Shown here in pieces: positions 30,539-38,352 of a DNA stretch of 64,000 nt. The position numbers and the translations under genes were made by a program. The notes beneath the pieces are model-generated. The model saw only the letters and a program-made list of their open reading frames with translations. It made no database searches and had not been told where the DNA came from. Positions within the stretch are counted from its first letter, which is position 1. Every line of letters starts with the position of its first letter. The stretch comes from Aquincola tertiaricarbonis (GTDB lineage Bacteria; Pseudomonadota; Gammaproteobacteria; Burkholderiales; Burkholderiaceae_C), in the NCBI RefSeq assembly GCF_023573145.1, contig NZ_CP097636.1, positions 2,604,001 to 2,668,000 of the forward strand, in the 5' to 3' direction.

Positions 30539-31795
30539 TCAAGCCACCAGCCGGGCCGCCAGCTTGCGGGTGCTGGCCAACACGAACTGCGAAAGCCGCT
30601 GCGCCATCACGCGCGCCGAAGGTGACAGCACCGGCTGCAGGTCACCCAGCGCGCGCGCCACGGCACCGGGCAACAGGCGCGCCACAGCGGCGGCCTGCTG
30701 AGCCACGAACTGTGGCCGCATGCCCAGTGACTGCGCCAGCAGCGCCACATGCGACGAGGTCATGGCGCCGGGCCGCCACTCGCCGCCGATGGAGAACGCG
30801 AAGTCCTGCGACAACCCGGGATACAGGCGTGTGCACATCAGGTCGTAGAAGGGCGTCAGGCTGACGCCGCGACCCGGCATGCTGTAGAGCGACAGGTTCT
30901 TGGCATGGCTGTCGTTGTTGCCCACGTACAGGTTGAAGAACACCCACTGCACCAGATGGCGCAGGTCCACCGCCGGCTGCCCGCTGTAGCGGCGCACCAG
31001 CGCCGCACAGTCGGCCAGGCCGGGGCCGCCCTCCTTCTCGTACTTGCGGTCTGACAGCTGACCGGCCAGTTGGCACAGGTCGTACTGCACCAGGCGGGCC
31101 AGGCTGCCGTCAGGGCGCAGCAGCCGGTCGAAGCGGCGCACGATGCAAGCCTGGGTCAGCGGCTCGTAGAACACTTCAGCGACGGGCAGCCCGCAATACC
31201 CTGCCGTGCGCATCACGAGGGTCTCGTTGGCCGCCGAGTGCCAGACCTTGTCGAGCCGCCGGATGTTCGGCTTGAGGATGTGTGTGGACGGCGACGCGCC
31301 CTTGGGCAGCCGCGGCATCCCGTCGGCCAGCAAAGCGATGCTGGTTTTGTCTTGTGCGCCTGCGAGCGAGATGCGCGCGTCGGCGCCCTGCAGGTCGATG
31401 GCGGCCGCCGATTGAACCGCCAGATGCTGCGCCAGGGCTTCCCAGCTGGTGGCTTCATACCGAGCCACCGGTGGGCGCTCGCCAACCGGCACAAGCACAA
31501 AACCGCCGGCCGTGTCGCCCGCCAACGCCAGCAGCAAAGCAAATAGGCTGGACGCCTGGCGCTGCTGCGCGAGGTACTGGCGCAACTCACCTTCAGGCAG
31601 CAGGTTCTCGAAAAACGCGTGGACAGCGGCGCCCGACTGTTCGCCCGGCTGAAGCGGGATGGCAGCGAGCGACCAGGGCGACGGACGGCTGAGCCAGTCG
31701 GCCGTGTACGCGAAGGTCAGCGGCGCGCGATCGTGGACGGTGCCCACGCAGTCGTCGCCGTAGAACACCGAAAGCGCGCTGGGCCGCGTCGTCAT
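30539..31795 (-). CDS. hipA: HipA serine/threonine kinase toxin
   Basis: The 418-residue toxin of a type II HipBA pair. In Escherichia coli the homologue phosphorylates glutamyl-tRNA synthetase, inducing growth arrest and persistence. Kinase landmarks are present: gly-rich SLAGAQDKT (143-151), K175 in HILKP, catalytic D295 in GNNDSHAKN and D318 in TPFYDLM. The N-terminal HipA_N region (1-100) is present, so this is not the split HipBST form. The start overlaps the end of hipB by four bases. Confidence 0.95.
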   Translation of the reverse strand: MTTRPSALSVFYGDDCVGTVHDRAPLTFAYTADWLSRPSPWSLAAIPLQPGEQSGAAVHAFFENLLPEGELRQYLAQQRQASSLFALLLALAGDTAGGFVLVPVGERPPVARYEATSWEALAQHLAVQSAAAIDLQGADARISLAGAQDKTSIALLADGMPRLPKGASPSTHILKPNIRRLDKVWHSAANETLVMRTAGYCGLPVAEVFYEPLTQACIVRRFDRLLRPDGSLARLVQYDLCQLAGQLSDRKYEKEGGPGLADCAALVRRYSGQPAVDLRHLVQWVFFNLYVGNNDSHAKNLSLYSMPGRGVSLTPFYDLMCTRLYPGLSQDFAFSIGGEWRPGAMTSSHVALLAQSLGMRPQFVAQQAAAVARLLPGAVARALGDLQPVLSPSARVMAQRLSQFVLASTRKLAARLVA

Positions 31796-32064
31796 GTCGA
31801 TGCGCCGGTCTTGGGCCTCACGACCACTTCCAGCCCCAGCAGGTCGAGCATCGACAGCACCTTCTGCAGCTGCAGCGTGGGCTTGCCCTTCTCCAGCTCG
31901 ACGATGAAACGATTGCCGGTATTGCCCATCCCGGCGATGTCCAACTGCGTGAGCCCGAGCGCCTTGCGCCGCGCCCTCACCGCCTCACCGAGCTGCTCCG
32001 AGGTCCGAACCACAATGCCCGCATCAAAATGACCGACCGGTAACTCTTCAGCCTCCGAGCCCAT
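31792..32064 (-). CDS. hipB: HipB antitoxin, XRE-type helix-turn-helix
   Basis: A 90-residue antitoxin and autorepressor. The helix-turn-helix is LGEAVRARRKALGLTQLDIAGMGNTGNRFIVELEKGKPTLQLQKVLSMLDLLGL. The ATG at 32064 is preferred over an upstream TTG at 32076. It binds HipA and represses the operon in known systems. GTTACCGGTCGG-type sequences occur both inside the gene (32032-32043) and upstream (32132-32145). Confidence 0.93.
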   Translation of the reverse strand: MGSEAEELPVGHFDAGIVVRTSEQLGEAVRARRKALGLTQLDIAGMGNTGNRFIVELEKGKPTLQLQKVLSMLDLLGLEVVVRPKTGAST

Positions 32065-32077
32065 GTCGAACCCCAAA

Positions 32078-32145
32078 ATTACCGAGCAGTAATTCTAGGC
32101 CCACGACGCACACTGCGCCACGCAAAAATTCCCGACCGGTAACAG
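32078..32145 (-). promoter_or_regulatory. hipBA promoter/operator region
   Basis: ATTACCGAGCAGTAAT at 32078-32093 has ATTAC/GTAAT arms. A possible -10 box TAGAAT (minus strand, 32092-32097) overlaps it. A related sequence, CGACCGGTAAC, appears at about 32133-32143 and again inside hipB at 32033-32043. The pattern suits several HipB-binding sites. Confidence 0.45.
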
Positions 32146-32204
32146 GTGAAAGGCGAGCGAAGCAAAGCCGCCCTTCAAGCCACCCGCCGCGGATCCGGCT
32201 TTGC

Positions 32205-32287
32205 CGGTCCGCCAGCGGGGCGGCCCCTGGGCCCGAAGGGCCCTTTCACAAGGGCCTGGGGGTAGCGAGCGCAGCGAGCTTGGGGGC
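32205..32287. repeat. Intergenic repeat R3 (partial copy)
   Basis: Ends with the shared core AGCGAGCGCAGCGAGCTTGG before GGGGC, preceded by a GGGCCC-rich stem (GGCCCCTGGGCCCGAAGGGCC). Only the core half matches R1 and R2 closely. It lies immediately downstream of the alpha-E gene, whose stop is at 32292, and may end the five-gene operon. Confidence 0.7.
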
Positions 32288-32291
32288 TATT

Positions 32292-33251
32292 TCAAGCTGC
32301 GACCGGGACCAGGAAGTCCCGGCTGATGCCCACACCCAGGTCGCCCACGCGGTCGAGGAACTGCGTCAGGTAGGCATGCAGGCCGGTCGCCAGGATCTCG
32401 TCGATGCGGCCGTACATCAGGTCGGCGCGGATGCGGCCGGCCCGGCGCAGGGTTTCGCGGCTCTGGTCGTTGGCCACCAGGCGCAGGTTGGTCACCACCT
32501 CGTTCAGGCAGGCCACCAGCGAGCGGGGCATGTCTTCACGCAGGATCAGCAGCTCGGCCACCTTCTCCGGGCGGATCACGTTGCGGTAGACCTTGCGATA
32601 GACCTCGAAGCCCGAGACCGAACGCAGCACCGCGCTCCAGTGGTAGAAGTCGACCTCCTGCGCTTCCTTGGCATTGCTGCCAAAGAAGTCGCCGGCCAGC
32701 GACTGGAACTTCACGTCCAGCAGCCGCGCGGTGTTGTCGGCCCGTTCCAGGAAGGTGCCGATGCGCAGGAAGTGCAGCGCCTCGTCCTGCAGCATGGTGC
32801 CCACGGTCACGCCGCGACTGAGGTGCGAGCGGAACTTGACCCATTCGAACAACGCGCTCGGATCACGGTGGAAGTCCGTGCTCTTGATCATGCGGTTGAA
32901 CTCGAGCCAGGTCTGGTTCTGCGTTTCCCAGACCTCGGTGGTCAGTGCGCCGCGCACCGCCCGGGCGTTCTCGCGGGCTGCGCGCAGGCAGCTGGCGATG
33001 CTGGAGAAGTTGGACTCGTCGCGCACCATGAAGTCCATGACGTTCTTGGCGCTGAAGTCGCTGTACTTCTCGCGGAAGCCCCAGGTCAGCTCGCTGATGC
33101 TGAGCAGACCACGCCAGCCCTGCTCGGCCTCTTCGGCCGACTGCGGCAGCAGCGAGGTCTGGTAGTTCACATCCAGCATGCGGGCCGTGTTCTCGGCACG
33201 CTCCATGTAGCGCGCCATCCAGAAGAGGTGGTCGGCGGTTCTCGAAAGCAT
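32292..33251 (-). CDS. Alpha-E domain protein
   Basis: A 319-residue, mostly helical protein beginning MLSRTADHLFWMARYMERAENTARMLDV, the signature of the alpha-E family (COG2307-like). A second repeat of the pattern, IGTFLERADNTARLLDVKF, lies at about 165-185. The alpha-E family is a constant partner of the circularly permuted ATP-grasp enzymes and is thought to assist their chemistry. No enzymatic activity has been established. Last gene of the operon, 17 bases after the ATP-grasp gene. Confidence 0.88.
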   Translation of the reverse strand: MLSRTADHLFWMARYMERAENTARMLDVNYQTSLLPQSAEEAEQGWRGLLSISELTWGFREKYSDFSAKNVMDFMVRDESNFSSIASCLRAARENARAVRGALTTEVWETQNQTWLEFNRMIKSTDFHRDPSALFEWVKFRSHLSRGVTVGTMLQDEALHFLRIGTFLERADNTARLLDVKFQSLAGDFFGSNAKEAQEVDFYHWSAVLRSVSGFEVYRKVYRNVIRPEKVAELLILREDMPRSLVACLNEVVTNLRLVANDQSRETLRRAGRIRADLMYGRIDEILATGLHAYLTQFLDRVGDLGVGISRDFLVPVAA

Positions 33252-33268
33252 TGTTGTTCTCCTGTCTC

Positions 33269-34705
33269 TCAGGCTTCCAGCACCCAGGTGTCCTTCGTGC
33301 CACCGCCTTGCGACGAATTGACGACCAGGGATCCTTCCTTCAGGGCCACGCGGGTGAGGCCGCCCGGCACCATCTGCACCGTCTTGCCCGACAGCACGAA
33401 GGGCCGCAGGTCGATGTGGCGCGGCGCAATGCCCGACTCGACGAAGGTGGGGCAGCTGGACAGCGACAGCGTGGGCTGTGCGATGTAGTTGGTGGGGTTA
33501 CTTTCCACCACCTTGCGGAAGTCGGCGATCTCGGCCTTGGTGGCCGCCGGGCCGATCAGCATGCCGTAGCCGCCGGCGCCGTGCACTTCCTTGACCACGA
33601 GCTGGTCCATGTGGTCGAGCATGTACTTCAGGCCTTCCGACTCGCGGCCCAGGTAGGTAGGCACGTTCTGCAGGATGGGCTTTTCACCGAGGTAGAACTC
33701 GATCATCTTGGGCACGTACGGGTAGATGGACTTGTCGTCCGCCACGCCGGTGCCGATGGCATTGCACAAGGTGATGTTGCCGCTGCGGTAGACATCGAGC
33801 AGGCCGGCGCAGCCCAGCGTGGAGTCGGGGCGGAAGGCCTTGGGGTCGAGGAAGTCGTCGTCCACGCGGCGGTAGACCACGTCCACCCGCTTCGGGCCCT
33901 GCGTGGTGCGCATGAACACGAAGTTGTCGTCGACGAAGAGGTCCTTGCCTTCGACCAGTTCCACACCCATCTGCTGGGCCAGGAAGGCGTGCTCGAAGTA
34001 GGCGCTGTTGTACATGCCGGGCGACAGCACCACCACCACCGGGTCGTTCACGCCCGAGGGCGAAACGGCGCGCAGCGTGTCCAGCAGCAGGTCGGGGTAG
34101 TGGGCCACCGGCGCCACACGATGCTGGCTGAACAACTCGGGGAACAGCCGCATCATCATCTTGCGGTTCTCGAGCATGTAGCTCACGCCGCTGGGCACGC
34201 GCAGGTTGTCTTCCAGCACGTAGTAGGTGCCGCTGCCGTCGGCATTGCCGGCACGCACGATGTCGATGCCGGAGATGTGCGAATACACATTGCCCGGCAG
34301 GTTGACGCCCATCATCTCGGGCCGGAACTGCGCGTTGTTGACGACCTGCTCACGCGGCACGATGCCGGCCTTGATGATTTCCTGGTCGTGGTAGACGTCG
34401 TACAGGAAGCGGTTGAGGGCATTGACGCGCTGGCGCAGGCCCTTTTCCATCTCGCGCCATTCACCGCTGGGGATCACCCGCGGGATGAGGTCGAAGGGGA
34501 TCAGGCGCTCGGTGCCCGAGCCGTCTTCATCCTTGGCGCCGTACACCGCGAAGGTGATGCCGACGCGACGGAATATCACCTCGGCCTCTTCGCGGCGTGA
34601 GCGCATCACGTCGCTGGGTTGCTGCTGCAGCCAGTTTTGATAGGTGCGGTAATGCTCGCGGACCTCGCTGGCGTTGACCTGCATTTCGTCGTAGGCCGTT
34701 TTCAT
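33269..34705 (-). CDS. Circularly permuted ATP-grasp enzyme
   Basis: A 478-residue protein (COG2308-like). Landmarks: LIPFDLIPRVIPSGEWREMEKGLRQRVNALNRFLYDVYHDQEI near the N-terminus, DIVRAGNADGSGTYYVLEDNLRVPSGVSYMLENR, VYRRVDDDFLDPKAFRPDSTLGCAGLLDVYRSGNITLCNAIGTGVADDK and VVKEVHGAGGYGMLIGP. The family is predicted to form amide bonds using ATP; the substrate is unknown. Upstream sequence TAAAGGTCCGGTAAAGAGGAGATCC gives an excellent ribosome site (GAGGAGA) for the ATG at 34705. Confidence 0.9.
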   Translation of the reverse strand: MKTAYDEMQVNASEVREHYRTYQNWLQQQPSDVMRSRREEAEVIFRRVGITFAVYGAKDEDGSGTERLIPFDLIPRVIPSGEWREMEKGLRQRVNALNRFLYDVYHDQEIIKAGIVPREQVVNNAQFRPEMMGVNLPGNVYSHISGIDIVRAGNADGSGTYYVLEDNLRVPSGVSYMLENRKMMMRLFPELFSQHRVAPVAHYPDLLLDTLRAVSPSGVNDPVVVVLSPGMYNSAYFEHAFLAQQMGVELVEGKDLFVDDNFVFMRTTQGPKRVDVVYRRVDDDFLDPKAFRPDSTLGCAGLLDVYRSGNITLCNAIGTGVADDKSIYPYVPKMIEFYLGEKPILQNVPTYLGRESEGLKYMLDHMDQLVVKEVHGAGGYGMLIGPAATKAEIADFRKVVESNPTNYIAQPTLSLSSCPTFVESGIAPRHIDLRPFVLSGKTVQMVPGGLTRVALKEGSLVVNSSQGGGTKDTWVLEA

Positions 34706-34769
34706 TGGATCTCCTCTTTACCGGACCTTTAGCAACTTCCAGGCCCAAATCACCCCACGATGGGGCACT

Positions 34770-35744
34770 TCAAACCACTCTCTCTGTCTTGACGCCGACC
34801 TCGAGCGCATGGTCGCCGCCACCCCGAATCACGCCGCGCAACGGCGTCACGTCGCCGAAGTCGCGGCCATAGGCCAGGCGCACGTGGTCGGTGGCCGGCA
34901 GCATGTCGTTGGTCGGGTCCAACTCCAGCCAGAAACCATCGCCTTCAGCCTCGGGGCACCACACCGACACCCAGGCGTGCGAGGCATCGGCGCCGATGAA
35001 GCGGGGCGCGCCCACGCTGGCGGCCGCGGCCACCAGCGCCTCTTCACCATCGGCCTGCTCGTCGTCCGCACCGGGCGGCGTGGTGAGCAGGTAGCCGCTG
35101 ACGTAGCGCGCCGCCAGGCCATGCATGCGCAGCGCGCCGATCATCAGATGCGCGAAGTCCTGGCACACGCCGCGGCGCTCTTCCAGCACCGTGGACAGCG
35201 GCGTGTCGATGGTGGTGCTGGCGCTCTGGTAGCGAAAGCCGCTGTGGATGCGGTGCATCAGATCGACCGCGCACAGGCCGATGGGACGCCCGGGCTGCAG
35301 CGATTCGTTCGCGAATTCGAACAGTTCGGGCAGCCGCGGTACGTACGGCGAAGCGACGGCGAATTCGCTGGCCGGCTCATAAGGCGCCCGCGCGGCATAC
35401 CGCAGCCGGGCGGCCACCTCTTCCCAGGGCTGGGTGTCGGGCAGGCGGGCCTCATGGTCACGGGGCAGCGCCCGCACACGGCTGCGGGCCCACACGTCCA
35501 GCCGACGATGGGCACCGGTGACGGTGAAGAAGATGCGGGTGTTGCCGTAGCGGTCGCGGCCGGTGCTGTGGTGCAGCGGCTCGGGCTCGACGCCCATCTC
35601 GAAGCCTTCGACGTGCTGGAACTCGTCCTCGATCGGCCGCAGGAAGGCTTCGTGCTGCGCCAGGTCGACCGGCGCGGCGTAGTGGTAGCGGGTGACGTGC
35701 TCGACCTGCAGGGCCACGCCGGGGGTGGAGGGTAGGCGGTTCAT
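34770..35744 (-). CDS. Transglutaminase-like cysteine protease/transferase
   Basis: A 324-residue cytoplasmic protein without signal peptide. The N-terminal bacterial transglutaminase beta-domain (VEHVTRYHYAAPVDLAQHEAFLRP) precedes a transglutaminase core with an intact candidate triad: C194 (ERRGVCQDFAH), H256 (DASHAWVSVW) and D276 (ELDPTND). Relatives cut or form isopeptide/amide bonds. It lies between the two ATP-grasp genes, so it may hydrolyse or transfer the products those enzymes form. The start ATG at 35744 follows the previous stop by 7 bases. Confidence 0.9.
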   Translation of the reverse strand: MNRLPSTPGVALQVEHVTRYHYAAPVDLAQHEAFLRPIEDEFQHVEGFEMGVEPEPLHHSTGRDRYGNTRIFFTVTGAHRRLDVWARSRVRALPRDHEARLPDTQPWEEVAARLRYAARAPYEPASEFAVASPYVPRLPELFEFANESLQPGRPIGLCAVDLMHRIHSGFRYQSASTTIDTPLSTVLEERRGVCQDFAHLMIGALRMHGLAARYVSGYLLTTPPGADDEQADGEEALVAAAASVGAPRFIGADASHAWVSVWCPEAEGDGFWLELDPTNDMLPATDHVRLAYGRDFGDVTPLRGVIRGGGDHALEVGVKTERVV

Positions 35745-35751
35745 CGGACCC

Positions 35752-38319
35752 TCAGACGCGGCGCAGGCGGTCACCGCCTTCGGCATGGGCAAAGTAGCGC
35801 TGGCCGACGTCGTCGGACAGCCGGGTGCCGGCCTGCTGCAGCCGGTCGGACAGCACGCAGAGCTGCTGGCGCAGCGCTTCATCGTCCAGGTCGCGCAGCT
35901 CGTCCAGCGTGATGCCGGCACCTTCGGCCGGCAGCCGTTCACGCAGCGCGTCGATGGCGCTGGCGGTACCGGGCAGCTTGCCCAGCTCGGTGCGCAGGCG
36001 GCGCAGCGTGCCGGCGAAGGCACGCGGGTTGGCGTCGTCCAGCACCAGCAGGTCGACCAGGGCCAAAAGGTCTTCATGCCGCTGGTAGCGCGAGCGGAAG
36101 GTGAGCGTGCTGTCGAACAGCTCCAGCACCAGGTCCACGCCCACCGCACTGCGCAGCGCATCAAGGTCGAGCAGCACGTGCAGCGTGTGGGCCATGCCGG
36201 CCAGCCGCTCGATCAGGCGGCCGACGGTGAGCAGGCGCCAGCCGTGGTCGCGGGTCATGCGGTCGGTCTGCGCGCCGGTGACGGCGGCCAGTTGCAGGCC
36301 CAGCCGGTCGAGCGCAGGCATGGCCTGCGCCACGGTGGGCAGCCGGTCGTCGAGGTTGGCGAAGGTGGCGTTGAATTCTTCGCCCATGCGGCGCACCAGG
36401 TTCACCTGCTCGGGCGAGAGCCGGTCACGCAGCGCGCTGGCGGAGAACTCCAGCGCGCCGATGTGGCTGGCGATGCTGGTGACCGCGGGCCGCTGCACCG
36501 GCTTGCCCTGGGCCGCGCCCGAGGCCAGCGCGGCCAGCACGCTGCGCTCGAACACCTGCGGCGCGCGCGAGGCGCTGGGCGTGCCGTAGGCCGCCAGGCC
36601 GTTGTACACGGCCAGCCGGCACAGCGCGTCCATCACCGGCGCCGGCGGGTCGAGGTCGGCGTCCATGGTGTTGAGCATCGAGCGGGCCAGGCGCACCGCC
36701 TGCTCGGTGCGCTCGGTGTAACGGCCCAGCCAGAACAGGTTCTCGGCGGTGCGGCTGCTCACCGGCCGGCGGCGGGTGGCGATGTCGTCCACCTTCAGGC
36801 GCTGCGGCAGCATCGAGAAGGTGTCCACCGGGCCGTCGGTCAGCACCCAGGTGTCGAGGCTGGAGCCGCCGTGCTGCATCGACACCGACAGCGGCGAGCG
36901 GGTGGCCACGCGGGTCATGCCGCCCGGCAGCACATGCCAGCGGCGCTCGGTGTCGGCGATGGCATAAACACGCAGCATCGCGGCGCCGGCACTGGGTTTG
37001 CCGTCGCGCCACATCGGCGTGCGCGACAGCATCAGCCGGCCCTGGGCCAGCCAGGCGTCGGGGTCGTCCTGGATGCGGCGCACCCAGTCGGCCACGCCGG
37101 CTTCGCCAGGCACGGTGGCTCGGCCGCGCTCCGGGTGCGGGAAGGCCGGGCGCAGCACCCGTTCGGCCAGCGAGGGCAGCACCGCCTTGAAGGCCGCCGC
37201 CTCGCCGCACCACCATGAAGGCAGCGACGGCATGGCCAGCTCCTGGCCCAGCAGACGACGTGAGATGGCGGGCAGGAAGCCCTGCACCGCCGGCGATTCG
37301 AGGAAGCCGCTGCCCAGGGCATTGGCCACCACCACATGGCCGGCCCGCACCGCCTGCAGCAGGCCGGGAATGCCCAGCGTGGAATCGGGGCGCAGCTCCA
37401 GCGGGTCGCAGTAGTCGTCGTCCAGCCGGCGCAACACGCCGTGCACCGGCTCCAGGCCGGCGACGGTGCGCAGGTACAGCCGGTCGGCGCGCACCGTCAG
37501 GTCACCGCCTTCCACCAGCGGCACGCCCAGGTAGCGCGCCAGGTAGGCATGCTCGAAGTAGGTTTCGTTGTAGGGCCCCGAGGTGAGCAGCACCACCCGT
37601 GGCGAGCCGCCGGCGATGTGCCGGGCCTGCGCCTCCACCGTGTCGAGCAGGCGGCGGTAGCTGGAAGCGATGTGCTGCACCCGCATTTCGCGAAAGGCCT
37701 CGGGGAACAGGCGCGAGATGATGAGCCGGTTGTGCAGCACATAGCCCAGGCCCGAGGGGCCCTGCGTGCGCTGCGAGATCACCCACCAGTGGCCATCGGC
37801 GCCCCGCGCCAGGTCGAAGGCGGCGATGTGCAGGTGCACGCCGCCGGGCGGCCGCACGCCGTGCAGCGGCCGCAGGTAGCCAGGGTGGCGGTACAGCAGC
37901 GAGGGCGGCAGCAGCGATTCGCGCAGCAGCTTCTGCTCGCCGTACACGTCGGCCATCATCGTGTCGAGCAGCAGCGCGCGCTGCGACACGCCGCGCTCGA
38001 TCACCGCCCAGTCGGCCGGCTCGATCAGCATCGGCAGCAGCTCGAGCGACCAGGGCCGCGCGGCCGTGCCATCGGCGCCGTGGATGTTGTGGGTGACGCC
38101 GTCGACCTTGATCTGCTGGGCGATCAGCTCCAGCCGCTTGTCGAAGCCGGCGGGCGTTTCGTCCGCCGGCAGCCAGTCGAAGAAGCGCCGCCACGCCGGC
38201 CGCAGGTGGCCGTCGGGGTTGCGCAGTTCATCGAAGCTGTCGGGATCGGGCAGGTCGAGCTGTGCCAGCAGCCCCAGCGGTGGCGTTGGGGCGGGATCGG
38301 AAGGCAACGGGTCGCTCAC
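35752..38319 (-). CDS. Circularly permuted ATP-grasp fused to alpha-E domain
   Basis: An 855-residue fusion. The N-terminal ATP-grasp part (about 50-520) mirrors the 478-residue paralogue in this operon (DWAVIERGVSQRALLLDTMMADVYGEQ, RLDDDYCDPLELRPDSTLGIPGLLQAVRAGHVVVANALGSGFLES). From about residue 530 an alpha-E module begins (SSRTAENLFWLGRYTERTEQAVRLARSML). The two ATP-grasp modules share the LRPDSTLG motif. The first 25 residues are Pro-rich and probably disordered. The fusion itself supports a physical partnership of the two domains. Confidence 0.9.
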   Translation of the reverse strand: MSDPLPSDPAPTPPLGLLAQLDLPDPDSFDELRNPDGHLRPAWRRFFDWLPADETPAGFDKRLELIAQQIKVDGVTHNIHGADGTAARPWSLELLPMLIEPADWAVIERGVSQRALLLDTMMADVYGEQKLLRESLLPPSLLYRHPGYLRPLHGVRPPGGVHLHIAAFDLARGADGHWWVISQRTQGPSGLGYVLHNRLIISRLFPEAFREMRVQHIASSYRRLLDTVEAQARHIAGGSPRVVLLTSGPYNETYFEHAYLARYLGVPLVEGGDLTVRADRLYLRTVAGLEPVHGVLRRLDDDYCDPLELRPDSTLGIPGLLQAVRAGHVVVANALGSGFLESPAVQGFLPAISRRLLGQELAMPSLPSWWCGEAAAFKAVLPSLAERVLRPAFPHPERGRATVPGEAGVADWVRRIQDDPDAWLAQGRLMLSRTPMWRDGKPSAGAAMLRVYAIADTERRWHVLPGGMTRVATRSPLSVSMQHGGSSLDTWVLTDGPVDTFSMLPQRLKVDDIATRRRPVSSRTAENLFWLGRYTERTEQAVRLARSMLNTMDADLDPPAPVMDALCRLAVYNGLAAYGTPSASRAPQVFERSVLAALASGAAQGKPVQRPAVTSIASHIGALEFSASALRDRLSPEQVNLVRRMGEEFNATFANLDDRLPTVAQAMPALDRLGLQLAAVTGAQTDRMTRDHGWRLLTVGRLIERLAGMAHTLHVLLDLDALRSAVGVDLVLELFDSTLTFRSRYQRHEDLLALVDLLVLDDANPRAFAGTLRRLRTELGKLPGTASAIDALRERLPAEGAGITLDELRDLDDEALRQQLCVLSDRLQQAGTRLSDDVGQRYFAHAEGGDRLRRV

Positions 38320-38352
38320 ACTTTTATCAGTTCACGGCACAAGTCCGCGACG

